Below, one piece after another: positions 9,327 through 18,074 of a stretch of 64,000 nt of DNA. Numbering within the stretch: the stretch's first letter is position 1; every line of letters starts with the position of its first letter. Both the position numbers and the translations under genes were made by a program. The stretch covers positions 62,001 to 126,000 of the forward strand of contig CAWATZ010000013.1 in the NCBI GenBank assembly GCA_963784995.1, written 5' to 3'. Source of the DNA: CAWATZ01 sp963784995 (GTDB taxonomy: Bacteria; Planctomycetota; Planctomycetia; Gemmatales; Gemmataceae). The notes below the pieces were generated by a model. That model made no database searches. It was not told where the DNA came from and saw only the letters and a program-made list of their open reading frames with translations.

Positions 9327-11628
9327 TTACTTCCCCACAAGCTCCTGCAACTTGAGGGTCCGGGGTTCCAGGCGTAACACGTGGACGTGACTGTTCTGGC
9401 CCACGGCCCAGATCAGCTTGCGGTTGGGATCATACGTCAAGCCCATCGAGTTGTTGAAGGAGCTTCCCCCGGTGCCCTTGCCGATCGGATCGGCGCCTGG
9501 CAGCAACACACCAAACCAGGCGTTCTTGCCGCAATCGTAGAGCGCCCAGAGGAGCTTGCCGTCCACGGTGACACGCGCTCCGATCAGGACAGCGTCCAGC
9601 TCGGGAAGGTAAACGGTTTCACGGGACGGCACGGCTGCCTTTTCCTTCCCCGAGGCGTTGAGCCATTTCACCTCGCCGCTCTTGAAATCGTAAGCGGCGA
9701 CGTCACCTTTGTTCCTGTCGGCCTTGCTGAAGAAGAGCAAGCGATCACGCCGGGAATCGTGGGCCATCCCATGCAGGTCCGGGCCCTTCGCAGGGAGCGT
9801 CCCTTTCAGCGGCAAGGCTTTCCAGGTGCGGGAGCCGGCATCCAGCCGCCACAGGCCAGCGGCGCCTTCGCGCTTGTCGGCCCACGCAACCGCTCCCTGG
9901 GGCGTCGAGCAGAGCGTGACGACGTACATGTTCGGCCGAAAGGGGTTCCGCTCGCTGTTGCGCGACCACTTGCCAGCCCTGGGATCGAAGAAGTAGCTGT
10001 ACTCGTGAGCGGCGAAGACCAGGCACTTCAAGTGCGGATCATAACCGGTGGCCTTGTACGTGTGGCCGGTCATCCAGGGGTTTCCCTGAAAGCTCCATTC
10101 GCCGTGGACCTGGTCATTGCTGTAAACGTACTCGATGGGGTACTCGGGAGCGAAGGGGATCGAGTAGCGGTCCGTCTTGACGTCGTAGACCTGCGGTGCG
10201 GTGCCACTGTACGCGGAGTGGCCGCCCGAGAAACGCACGATCAAATCCAAGCTCCGGGAGCGAAGACGGCCGAGCCCCAATCCATGTTCGGGCGGGGCAG
10301 CTTGGGCGTCGGCCGCTGCACCCATTGGTTGGCGGGCAGCTCTTTCAGCTCGGCTGCCACTTTCGCCGGATCGGCGTCCGGCACGCCTTGCTTGTACCAG
10401 ACTGGATCGTGAGGTCCGGTGCGCCGCTCGACGGCTCCCGCCGGAACGCCATGTCTGGCCGTGCCCTCCGCATCCGGTTTGCTCGCATCGAGCCGGCAGA
10501 TCCAGGTGCCATTGGTGCCGACCACCAGAATGTTGTCTTCCTCGTCCACGGCCGCGCTGAGAAAGAAATTCGGCGGGCCTTCGGGAACGTCCTTGCCCTC
10601 GAACCGCTTGATCAGGTCCCACCGGTCGCCGGCGGGATCGTAGGTCCAGGCTTCCAGAGGGAGCCGGCGGTAGAGGCTCTCCACGTAACCGACCGCCGAC
10701 GTATAGCCATAGCCGCCCAGGAGCAACACCTTCCTGGCTCTTGGCAGCCAGAGCAGGGCATGGCCGGCCCGCGGCGAGGGGCTCCGGGCCGGCTTTGTCT
10801 GCACCCATTTCTGCTCAACCACGTCGAAGGTCCAGGTGTCCGAGAGCAACTGGTCAAGCCGGTCGCCGCCGAAAAGGACCACCTTCTTGTTCACGGGATC
10901 GTAACAGAGCCGGGAGTTGGCCCGCTGGGGAGGTTGTGGGTCGAGCTTGAGCTGAGTCCAGCTGTTGCTGGCAGGAGTGTAGGTCCAGGTTCCGGGATCG
11001 CCGCGCTCGGTCTGGACATTGCCGCCGCCAAAAAGAACAAAACGCTTGTTGTGGCGGTCATAGCACATCGAGCTCCACAGAAGGGTCCCGCCCAGCTCCT
11101 TTTCGGGATTGGTCCTTGGCGCCAGATCGCTCCACTCACGCTGGACCGGATCGTAGCGGAAGGTTCGGCCGCCGGCGTGGAAGACGAAACTCTTCGTGTC
11201 GGGATCATAGTCGTACTTCTGGCCGAGCGAAAAGGTGCCGTAGACCGTCCAGTTGGGACGGACGGTGCCCTCCGCATCCTGGAACTGCCACAGCTCATTC
11301 TTCCAGGCGGGCGGCTGGCATGGCCCGAACCTCGCCTCCCCAGTCTTGCCCTTGGGGAACCAGTTCTCCCAGCGCCCTTCCTTTCGGGTCGAGGGCGAGC
11401 TGGTCGTAGGAACGAGGCTTCTTGGCATCGGCGTAAGTGATCCGGCCGCCAAGGACCAGGAAGCGTTTCAGCTCCGGCGAATAGCCGACCGGGACGTCCC
11501 AGCGCCGGCCCTCGATGGTCGCCTTGTCCAGCCTGGTCCAGCTGTTGGGTGCCGGTGTGTCTTGCACTCGTGGCAGACCCTGCCAGGAGCAGCACCAGGA
11601 CCCAACTGAAACTTGCTTGCAGCAACAT
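9327..11628 (-). CDS. Exported Kelch-repeat beta-propeller protein (several frame changes)
   Basis: ATG at 11628 is preceded (minus strand) by 'gaggaagag'. It opens a signal peptide (MLLQASFSWVLVLLLAGSA). Kelch-type blades follow: 'RFLVLGGRI', 'KRFVLFGGGN', 'NKKVVLFGGDRLDQLLSD', 'ARKVLLLGGYGYTSAVG', each followed by 'TWTYTPASNSWTQL'-like W motifs. The C-terminal half has weaker propeller repeats ('KLIWAVGQNSHVHVLRL'). The reading frame changes near 11560, 11400 and 10230, but the product can be followed to the stop at 9327, about 765 residues. Kelch propellers bind proteins or carbohydrates; the ligand is unknown. The gene is downstream of the G8-domain gene on the same strand, separated by a 125-bp palindrome that could end that transcript. 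Confidence 0.75.
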
Positions 11629-11664
11629 GTCTCTTCCTCACGATCACGCAAACGCCGTGGTCGG

Positions 11665-11789
11665 TATTACCTCGGCAGGAAAGATCCTCACAAGCCCGGA
11701 GCGCCAGCGACGGGATCGTCCTCGCGGCAGCGCGGTCCCGTCGCTGGCGCTCCGGGCTTGTGTTGAGCTTCTTTCCTGCCGAGGTAATA
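11665..11789. repeat. Nested inverted repeat, 125 bp
   Basis: Inner arms 11690-11715 and 11736-11761 are perfect 26-mers starting 'acaagcccggagcgccag'. Outer arms 'tattacctcggcagg' at 11665 and its complement ending 11789 enclose them. The element touches the stop codon of the G8-domain gene (11792) and lies 37 bp upstream of the Kelch gene start. It could act as a terminator stem, though no T-tract follows. It resembles other palindromes in the window in length and GC content. Confidence 0.85.
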
Positions 11790-11791
11790 GC

Positions 11792-14248
11792 TCAATCCTT
11801 CACGAACACGACGTGGGCGAGGGTTTCACTGTTGCCCGCCTTATCGGTCCCGGCAGCCGCCACACGGCCATCTTTGGGCAGGGGCAGGTGGGCGGTCCAG
11901 TCCACCAGACCGGCTTGAATGACGTCGAGTTTCGCTTGCTGACCATTGACCATGACGGAATGGATGTCGCCATTGTCGTGACAAACGCCCTTGACCAGCA
12001 GCTTGTCCCCCTGGCGGCGAGCCGAGAGGATGATGGTCGCAGGCGGCAGATCGTCCACGGGGTTGAGAAGCTGGGGCCAGGCCAGATCTTTCACTTCGGC
12101 GACAACGGATTCATCCCCGGTCAAGGGAGACCGCGCGCGATACTCGTGGCCGTCCTTGAGCAGGTCCGCGGCCCTGGCGCTGACAATCTTGGCGTGACGT
12201 CCAGGTCCGAAGTGATCGTGGAGATAGTAGGGCACCCCCCTGTCCACGATCGGATCGACGCGCACCGTGCCGCCGCGATTGAACGTCGGCCGAGTTCCTC
12301 TCGGCCCGGGCTGTCCTCCCCTGGTTGCTGCTGGTGTGACCACGACGTTGCGGAAGTGGCACTCCGCCTTGCCACTCAGGTTGTTGTCAGTCATGTGGAT
12401 CGCTGGATGGCGCTGATCGTTGCCGCCAATGTCGTCGATCCGAAGGCCATCGACACTGATGCGACCCCACTGGGCGCTGGCATCATCCATGCCGCGGTTG
12501 AACGGCTCGGCGCCGGCTTGCGACAGGTGCAGGTTTTTGAAAACCTGGTTGTCGAACGTCGGACGATAGATGCCGTAGCCGACCTTGTGAATTCGGACGT
12601 TCTCCATCAGCATGGAAGGGCTGTGCGGGCGGAAGGCGTAATGGGCGTTCCAGATCTTGAGGTTGCGGATCACGTGGGGATGCTGCGTGTCAGGGCCGGT
12701 CCAGTCGATCGATTGGATGGCCTTGAGCGTCTTCTCGTCGCGGATGGCTGTATCGGGCTGGTTATTGCCGTTGGCCGCCACCACCATCCCATACAACCCC
12801 TCGGTATGGGCGACGTTGTCGTCGAAGCGGAAGATGGGGATGGTGCGGACATCGATCGGCTTGCGACTGCCGTCGGGCATCAGGATCGTCAGCACGGTGT
12901 TGAAGGCCTTTGACTTCTGGATGTCGTAGCGGTAGCCGTATTCCTCGTTCTCGCAAGCGGAGTTGCGAGTGAGAGAGTTGCGGCCGTTGGACCACCAGAA
13001 GGCCGCCCCGTCGTTGGGATCGAAGGGCAGCACCTGTTTGGGCAGCCGTTTGCCACGGTAAGCCTGTACGCCGAGGTTGCGGTCGAGCAGGTTATAGACT
13101 TCGGTGGCATCCTCCAGGAAGAAGCCGTGGCCGATGCTCTGGTAGCCGACACAGTCGCGGACGACGATGAAATGCGTACCGTGGATGGTCACCCAGCGAT
13201 TGTGCGAATCGACGATCGCGACGCCAAGGACGCTGCTGCCGCGCATCGTGTCCCCCACAAGGTGGTAGTGGATGGGATACCGCCCCAGCATGCCTTCCTG
13301 GCCCAGATGGGCGAACCGTGCGTAGCTGATCCCGCCTGCGCAGTGGCGATGGTACATGGTGTGCCCGCGACCAGCTTGAGGATCGGCACTCTCGATGATG
13401 ACGTTGCGTGAAAGATTGGCAACCTCACAGCGGAACTCTCCCTCGCCCAAGTGCTCATGAGACAGAGGTTTGTCCAGGTACAGCGTCAGGCCGTCGATTT
13501 TCGTGATCCGGCGCGTCTCGCTGCTGGAGGCGTCGGGGTTGTTGCGCCGCGCGCTGGCATAAGACCGCTTCGCTCCGGTGAGCAGTACCTCGTCGCCGAC
13601 ACGCCAGCCCGTCACCGCCTGGGACAGGACAATGCTGGGATCACCCGGCCCGGCATTCTTGCCCAGCACCAACCAGGTACGATTCAGGACCGCGCCGTGG
13701 AAATCCATGCGCCCATCGCAGCAAACGATGGCCGGTCCGTCCTTCCTGTCCATGCCCGCAGCCAGGTGCAGACGGATGCGCGCCACGTGCGGATGGGGGA
13801 TCGGGTCCTGGAGCGTGCCAACTTCCAGAGCGGCCCGCTCGCCGGGCGCCGACTCGTGCTTCCTGTCCTCGACCACGGCGTGGCAGTCGAAGACGGTCTC
13901 CGCGTATTCTTCGGTCGCCTGAATCGTGATAACGCCGACGTTCAGCGTCGTGTTCCGGTCGCGGGCAAAGGACAGCACGCCGGCGACTTGCAGATACCGG
14001 ATCACCGCCGGACTGTCCCCATCATAATGAACTCTTGTCTTGCGGCCGATCAGAACACGGTCGCCCTCCCTGGGGACCCGCCGGGCATCCCAGGTGCCCG
14101 GCGCCGACCACGGGCCGCTCTTCACCGAACGCAGAGTGAATCCAGACGTACTGCCTTCTCCTGGGCCGAAGGCAGAATCGCCTGACCCGAAGGTTGCGAC
14201 AAGAATCACGATCATCGACCCGCCCAATCGGCCCCACAAACCATCCAT
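11792..14248 (-). CDS. Exported G8-domain / parallel beta-helix protein, CEMIP/TMEM2-like
   Basis: The 818-codon gene is uninterrupted. An N-terminal hydrophobic segment (GSMIVILVATFGSG) looks like an export signal. Residues about 45-170 form a G8 domain ('WSAPGTWDARRVPREGDRVL', then 'VAGVLSF' and 'LNVGVITI'). The following region has beta-helix repeats with the pattern shared by animal CEMIP and TMEM2: 'GRYPIHYHLVGD', 'TIHGTHFIVVRDCVGYQSIG', 'GHGFFLEDATEVYN'. In animals this architecture binds or cuts hyaluronan; a polysaccharide ligand is plausible here but unproven. The last 90 residues resemble an Ig-like module. The esterase gene lies divergently upstream (114-bp gap), supporting a shared polysaccharide-related role. 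Confidence 0.85.
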   Translation of the reverse strand: MDGLWGRLGGSMIVILVATFGSGDSAFGPGEGSTSGFTLRSVKSGPWSAPGTWDARRVPREGDRVLIGRKTRVHYDGDSPAVIRYLQVAGVLSFARDRNTTLNVGVITIQATEEYAETVFDCHAVVEDRKHESAPGERAALEVGTLQDPIPHPHVARIRLHLAAGMDRKDGPAIVCCDGRMDFHGAVLNRTWLVLGKNAGPGDPSIVLSQAVTGWRVGDEVLLTGAKRSYASARRNNPDASSSETRRITKIDGLTLYLDKPLSHEHLGEGEFRCEVANLSRNVIIESADPQAGRGHTMYHRHCAGGISYARFAHLGQEGMLGRYPIHYHLVGDTMRGSSVLGVAIVDSHNRWVTIHGTHFIVVRDCVGYQSIGHGFFLEDATEVYNLLDRNLGVQAYRGKRLPKQVLPFDPNDGAAFWWSNGRNSLTRNSACENEEYGYRYDIQKSKAFNTVLTILMPDGSRKPIDVRTIPIFRFDDNVAHTEGLYGMVVAANGNNQPDTAIRDEKTLKAIQSIDWTGPDTQHPHVIRNLKIWNAHYAFRPHSPSMLMENVRIHKVGYGIYRPTFDNQVFKNLHLSQAGAEPFNRGMDDASAQWGRISVDGLRIDDIGGNDQRHPAIHMTDNNLSGKAECHFRNVVVTPAATRGGQPGPRGTRPTFNRGGTVRVDPIVDRGVPYYLHDHFGPGRHAKIVSARAADLLKDGHEYRARSPLTGDESVVAEVKDLAWPQLLNPVDDLPPATIILSARRQGDKLLVKGVCHDNGDIHSVMVNGQQAKLDVIQAGLVDWTAHLPLPKDGRVAAAGTDKAGNSETLAHVVFVKD

Positions 14249-14362
14249 CGCATAGCCCCCTGATTATGCCTGGCGGAAGCAAACCGCCGCGCCTTTTCTA
14301 TCAACCGGGATATCATATGCAAAAACGACCACAATCGATCATTCTTCCGTCAGGGAGGTTGT

Positions 14363-15340
14363 ATGCTTCGGTCAAACCCGCCGCCGATTCTTGCTGCAAA
14401 CGTGGTGCGCATCGCATCGGCGCTGATCTGCGTCCTGGCAGCCTGGCCAGCAGTAGCGGCTGAGCCGCTGACCATTGACCTGTGGCCTGGCAAGCCTCCG
14501 GGCGACACTGGGATTCGCGGCGAGGAGAAAGTCTTCGAGGCGCCGCCTCGCAAGTCTGAGCCCGACAAGCCGTACCGGGTCGCTGGTCGGCCGTGCAAAC
14601 TGCTGACCAATGTCACCAGGCCGGCGGTCGTGGTCTACCGGCCAGCCAAGGAGAAGGACACCGGCACGGCCATGCTAATCTGTCCTGGCGGTGGCTACCA
14701 CAATCTCTTCTGGGACCTGCACGGCGAGGAAATCGCCGACTGGCTGACCGGGATGGGCGTCACCGGCATCATCCTCAAGTATCGCTGCCCGCGCCGCGCA
14801 GGAGAGGACCTGACCGAGCCAGCCCCTGGCCCGCTCAAGGACGCGCAGCGGGCTGTCAGCCTGGTGCGGAGCAAGGCCGCCGAATGGGGCATCGACCCCC
14901 GGCGGATCGGCATGATTGGTTTCTCCGCAGGAGGCCACCTGGTCGGAGCGACGGCCACCAACTTTGACAAGAGGGCCTATGAGCCGATCGATGCTATCGA
15001 TCAGGTGAGCTGCCGGCCGGACTTCGGTGTCATGCTCTATTCCGGTTACCTGAAGTTCAAGGACAAGGATGAACTCAAGCCGGACTTACGCGTCTCGGCC
15101 CAGACGCCTCCGATCTTGCTGATCCATGCGACCGATGATCCCGTCAGTCCGGTGGACAACAGCGTCGTCTTGTACCTGGCCTTGAAGTGCGCAGGGGTCC
15201 CGGTGGAAATGCACCTCTACGCAACAGGGGGCCATCCCTTCGGCGTCCGGAAAAGAGGGCTGCCCGTGGATAGCTGGCCGCAGCGCTGCGAGGAGTGGTT
15301 GCGCGGCCAGGGACTGCTCAAGCCGACCTCGGGGCGCTGA
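14363..15340 (+). CDS. Exported alpha/beta-hydrolase, BD-FAE/acetyl-xylan-esterase-like
   Basis: ATG 14363 follows 'cagggagg' and starts a signal peptide ('IASALICVLAAWPAVAAEP'). The 325-residue product has the family layout: 'LWPGKPPGD' near the N-terminus, oxyanion motif 'CPGGGYHNL', nucleophile elbow GFSAGGH (Ser about residue 195), an acid in 'HATDDPVSP', and the catalytic His in 'GGHPFG'. Homologues deacetylate or de-esterify plant or algal polysaccharides in the periplasm. The substrate is inferred, not shown. The gene is divergent from the G8-domain gene, and the 114-bp space between them should hold both promoters. No frame change. Confidence 0.88.
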   Translation: MLRSNPPPILAANVVRIASALICVLAAWPAVAAEPLTIDLWPGKPPGDTGIRGEEKVFEAPPRKSEPDKPYRVAGRPCKLLTNVTRPAVVVYRPAKEKDTGTAMLICPGGGYHNLFWDLHGEEIADWLTGMGVTGIILKYRCPRRAGEDLTEPAPGPLKDAQRAVSLVRSKAAEWGIDPRRIGMIGFSAGGHLVGATATNFDKRAYEPIDAIDQVSCRPDFGVMLYSGYLKFKDKDELKPDLRVSAQTPPILLIHATDDPVSPVDNSVVLYLALKCAGVPVEMHLYATGGHPFGVRKRGLPVDSWPQRCEEWLRGQGLLKPTSGR

Positions 15341-15379
15341 CGATACGCCTGGAAATCCGTCGGAGTGTCGGTCCGACGC

Positions 15380-15507
15380 GCGCTGGCAATCTCGGCGTGC
15401 GCGCGGAGGTCGATGGGTCCGGAGCGAGCAACTCCGCAGGCCGGCCGCGCCGGGCGGAAGTATGTGCAAGGCGCCTCGTTCCCGCGGCGTGAGCCGCGTT
15501 GCCGATT
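15380..15507. repeat. Dispersed repeat, copy 1 (inverted relative to 27859-27985)
   Basis: Read on the minus strand, about 125 bp match the plus strand at 27859-27985 with roughly 84% identity by eye. Shared blocks include 'acgcggctcacgcc', 'cggccggcctgcgg' and 'cccatcgacctccgcgcgc'. The frame read on the plus strand gives 'RAEVDG...AGRPR' and ends in the same TGA in both copies, but non-synonymous and synonymous changes are similar in number, so coding is not proven. It lies in the gap after the esterase gene. Confidence 0.7.
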
Positions 15508-15543
15508 TCAGCGCCACTTGCGGAGAATGGTCGCCGTGCTATG

Positions 15544-15672
15544 CTGATTGGTGGTCCGGCAATAGGCTGGCCGGCACCTTGATAGCGTGACCGGGAAGCG
15601 GTAATATGCTGACCGGAGCCTTGATAGTGAGACCGGAAGAAATCTGCTGACCGGGCGAAATACGCTGACCGG
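15544..15672. repeat. Array of seven spaced 'ctgaccgg' motifs upstream of an orphan gene
   Basis: Motif starts are 15544 (ctgattgg), 15567 (ctggccgg), 15587 (gtgaccgg), 15609, 15629 (gagaccgg), 15647 and 15665 (ctgaccgg). Spacings are 23, 20, 22, 20, 18 and 18 bp, about two helical turns. The array ends about 40 bp before the start of the next gene. A homologous array with spacing 23-20-22 lies at 51544-51616. A regulator-binding or structural role is inferred. Confidence 0.65.
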
Positions 15673-15712
15673 CCAGTTCACCTAATTCACAAGTTCGTCG
15701 AAAGGAGGAAAG

Positions 15713-16162
15713 GTGCGCCGAATGTTCGGCAGTTGGCTTATTGCCCTCGACGACTCGTTTGCGTGCAGCGACGAAGGGGGGTGTCTCGTGTTCCGCCAGT
15801 CAGGCAAGGAAGTCTGGATCAAGCACAGCCGACTCGAAGAGGGGATTGGCAGACTGGCTGGGATTCAGGTTCTCAAGGTCGAGGCCAACCCCAGGCACGA
15901 AACCCTCTGGGAGTCCGATGAAGGGGGCATCTACCGCTGGGCGTTCAAGCACGCAGAGGAATACGAGGCCGTATCGCCGAACAAGTACCGCCTCGACTTC
16001 TTTGCCGTCACGGACCATGACTATTTGATCATTGTGGTCGAGCATCAGTCGGTCGAGGATCGGGCATGGGCCTGGGAAGTCGTTCTAAGTGTGGCCTTGC
16101 AACCGAGCAGCGAGTCAGCCAACGCCGAACGAATCGCCGCCGCAAACCGGCCACGCGATTGA
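15713..16162 (+). CDS. Hypothetical protein, 149 aa
   Basis: GTG 15713 lies 4 bp after a strong 'aaaggagg' (15701-15708); ATG 15722 is an alternative start. I do not recognise the family. The protein is cytoplasmic in appearance, with no signal peptide or membrane span. It alternates beta-like segments ('GSWLIALDDSFACSDE', 'KYRLDFFAVTDHDYLIIVVE') and is acidic and rich in Trp and Glu. The size and upstream motif array recall the orphan gene at 51655. The end of the product overlaps the ribosome-binding region of the next gene by context only; 93 bp separate them. Confidence 0.65.
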   Translation: MRRMFGSWLIALDDSFACSDEGGCLVFRQSGKEVWIKHSRLEEGIGRLAGIQVLKVEANPRHETLWESDEGGIYRWAFKHAEEYEAVSPNKYRLDFFAVTDHDYLIIVVEHQSVEDRAWAWEVVLSVALQPSSESANAERIAAANRPRD

Positions 16163-16255
16163 GTCTTGCCGAGTTCGCTGTTGTGCCTGCGTGAGCCGAC
16201 TGCGGAGCGTGTCGTTCGGCGGATGTCGCTGGGGTTTCTACAAGGGAGGAGTGCC

Positions 16256-16744
16256 ATGCGGCCGGAAGAGCTTGGCTTCGTTGTGCCCTGCGAACGCTGT
16301 TCCGGGCCGCTATGGGAAGCACTTGTGGAACACTGTCGATCCTACCGTGACGGCACAATCGATGACTGGGAATTGCTGAGCTTGTCTGCAGTGATGAGGG
16401 CGCACGGCCATCTCGAAAAAATCGAGGGAACCTCCGCAGTCCGGTGCAGCCTTTGTGGCGCTCGCTGGGTTGTGGTTGATCTTGAGCCCAAGTTCCGGAC
16501 TGTAGACATCCGGCAGGAGTCCGCAGACGGGCGCTGTTACTCCTCGGGACGGTATGAAGAGGGAAAACGACATGGCCAATTTGGCTACTATCGGCCTCAT
16601 GAAAGGGGATGGGATCTGCTTGTTGCCGAATGGTGGGACCGCGGTCGGATGGTTGCGTGGCAAGAGTACGGGCTTGCGGAGGTCGATGCACACGGCAAGA
16701 GGCACCTCCCTGTGATTCGCTCTTGGCGTGAAGATCTGCGGTGA
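16256..16744 (+). CDS. Hypothetical zinc-ribbon-like protein, 162 aa
   Basis: ATG 16256 is chosen because 'gggaggag' lies 5-6 bp upstream; the frame is open further 5'. Two CxxC pairs (CERC near residue 14 and CSLC near residue 66) suggest a zinc site. The middle ('VRCSLCGARWVVVDLEPKF') looks like a ribbon that reads a short motif, and the C-terminal half is charged ('GYYRPHERGWDLLVAEWW'). I do not recognise the family. It follows the 149-aa orphan on the same strand and may be co-transcribed with it. No frame change. Confidence 0.6.
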   Translation: MRPEELGFVVPCERCSGPLWEALVEHCRSYRDGTIDDWELLSLSAVMRAHGHLEKIEGTSAVRCSLCGARWVVVDLEPKFRTVDIRQESADGRCYSSGRYEEGKRHGQFGYYRPHERGWDLLVAEWWDRGRMVAWQEYGLAEVDAHGKRHLPVIRSWREDLR

Positions 16745-16749
16745 TCCGC

Positions 16750-16898
16750 CCGTCATCATACTCATCGGCGGTGGCGATCCACGCCTTCGCCTCTGGCGGC
16801 AGACCGGTGAGTCGGTGAGAGCAAGCCCGCGCGAAGCACCGCCAGGCCTTTTGTAAGCCGGGGTCAGCGGCGTACTGCTCCAAGACCAGATAATCCAA
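16750..16898 (-). pseudogene. Fragment of a Gemmata-type repeat-companion protein
   Basis: Minus-strand codons from 16898 read 'MDYLVLEQYAADPGLQ', then 'CFARACSHRL' and 'EAKAWIATADEYDDGR'. This resembles the 'FAvACcRR...AvevAErYADG' segment of abundant Gemmata proteins. The similarity stops at the 3' end of the preceding plus-strand gene. The rest of the 337-bp gap (16899-17081) shows no gene. I read it as a truncated remnant. Confidence 0.4.
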
Positions 16899-17081
16899 TG
16901 CCGCTTCGATGAGTCGCCTCCTGCCGCCGAACGATCAGTTCACCTGCCGCGGCGGTCGGTGAGACGATGAACAGCGAATAGCCTATGTGCCGCCGCGTCC
17001 GCTGGAGCAAGGGGTTCGGCCGGTGCATCCCAATTCGCGGAGCGCCAGACGCTCCCAAAGCAGAGGTCCTCGCTACGCTCG

Positions 17082-17903
17082 TCAAATCCGGTTGGCCTGT
17101 TCCTCCACGAAATTGTGCGCCTCGGTCGATGAGCAGCCGCGGCGGCGGATCAGCAGTGCGACGGCCGCGAACTCGTCGCCCGACCGGACGAGCTGCGCGA
17201 CCAGTTCGTCCAGCTCGTCCTCGCTCAACTGGAGCCAGTGGGCGCGGTCTGTGCGCGTCGGCTCATCCACCCTGACGTGCCGACTCAACTCGTCGAGCAC
17301 TCGAGTCAGCGGCGGCTCGACGTCATTGCCATGTCCGCTCCAGGCGATGCGGACGACGCCCGCAGCTGGCACGGTGACCGCCTGGTGCTTCCCCTTGATG
17401 GCGGCGCGACGACCGCGCTCGTCAACCAGGGCCTTGGCGATCTCCCTGGTCTCGCCGGACGCCAAGGACAGTTCGAGGGACTCCTGCTTCCAGTGTGTCC
17501 CCGCGCGGCTGGACGGCTCGGCAGGCGTGGTCCAGGTCTCGAGGTGGCGGTGGGCAGTGGCGATCTCCTTGTAGGGGAGATGGAGGATGTTGGCAGCCTC
17601 GGGTAAATGGCAGTTCTGATAGGAGCGGAGATTGATCCACAGGCCGTCGGGACCGAGCCACAACAGCCAGTTCGCCGAGCGAAACTTCACCAGCGCGTCG
17701 TAGACGAGCCAGGGTACGAGCAAGGCCGCCAGCCCCGCGCACCAGCCCCAGACGAACCAGGGGAATCCCCGATGCCACAAGAGAAAAACCAATCCAATGA
17801 GGACGGCGCAAAAGATCAGGCTGCCGACGAGCCCTCGCAGCGGCGACTGGCGGCAGCACATGCCGTCCACCTGACCCATGTTCGTGGGTGCGTTCACCTT
17901 CAT
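17082..17903 (-). CDS. Hypothetical inner-membrane protein with two spans
   Basis: ATG 17903 ('MKVNAPTNMG') is preferred; the frame is open to 18038, but that extension is basic and poorly protein-like. Two adjacent membrane helices (residues about 26-46 'GSLIFCAVLIGLVFLLWH' and 50-75 'FVWGWCAGLAALLVPWLVYD') precede a cytoplasmic domain of about 190 residues. That domain holds a PH-like 'LWLGPDGLWINLR' segment and ends in a helical 'FAAVALLIRRRGCSSTEAHN' motif, similar to the short helical tails that follow many membrane-bound PH-like domains. Function unknown. It points away from the small plus-strand genes and follows the beta-helix gene on the minus strand. Confidence 0.65.
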   Translation of the reverse strand: MKVNAPTNMGQVDGMCCRQSPLRGLVGSLIFCAVLIGLVFLLWHRGFPWFVWGWCAGLAALLVPWLVYDALVKFRSANWLLWLGPDGLWINLRSYQNCHLPEAANILHLPYKEIATAHRHLETWTTPAEPSSRAGTHWKQESLELSLASGETREIAKALVDERGRRAAIKGKHQAVTVPAAGVVRIAWSGHGNDVEPPLTRVLDELSRHVRVDEPTRTDRAHWLQLSEDELDELVAQLVRSGDEFAAVALLIRRRGCSSTEAHNFVEEQANRI

Positions 17904-18074
17904 AACCCGGTCCACCAAGTTGCCCTGGACTATCACGTTCGCCCTGCAAGGGTATTCGGTGACCAGAAGCAGAGATTGATGAAAAAACAGGCGCTTTTTT
18001 GGACGTGGTCCGCCCCTTCGCGCGTCGGTCCCGACCACCGAAGCAATTATGGATCATGATGTTCGATACAGCGG

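Noticed and set aside
15544..15672. CRISPR array
   Set aside because: The repeated unit is only 8 bp and degenerate, the spacers are 10-15 bp, and no cas gene is present.
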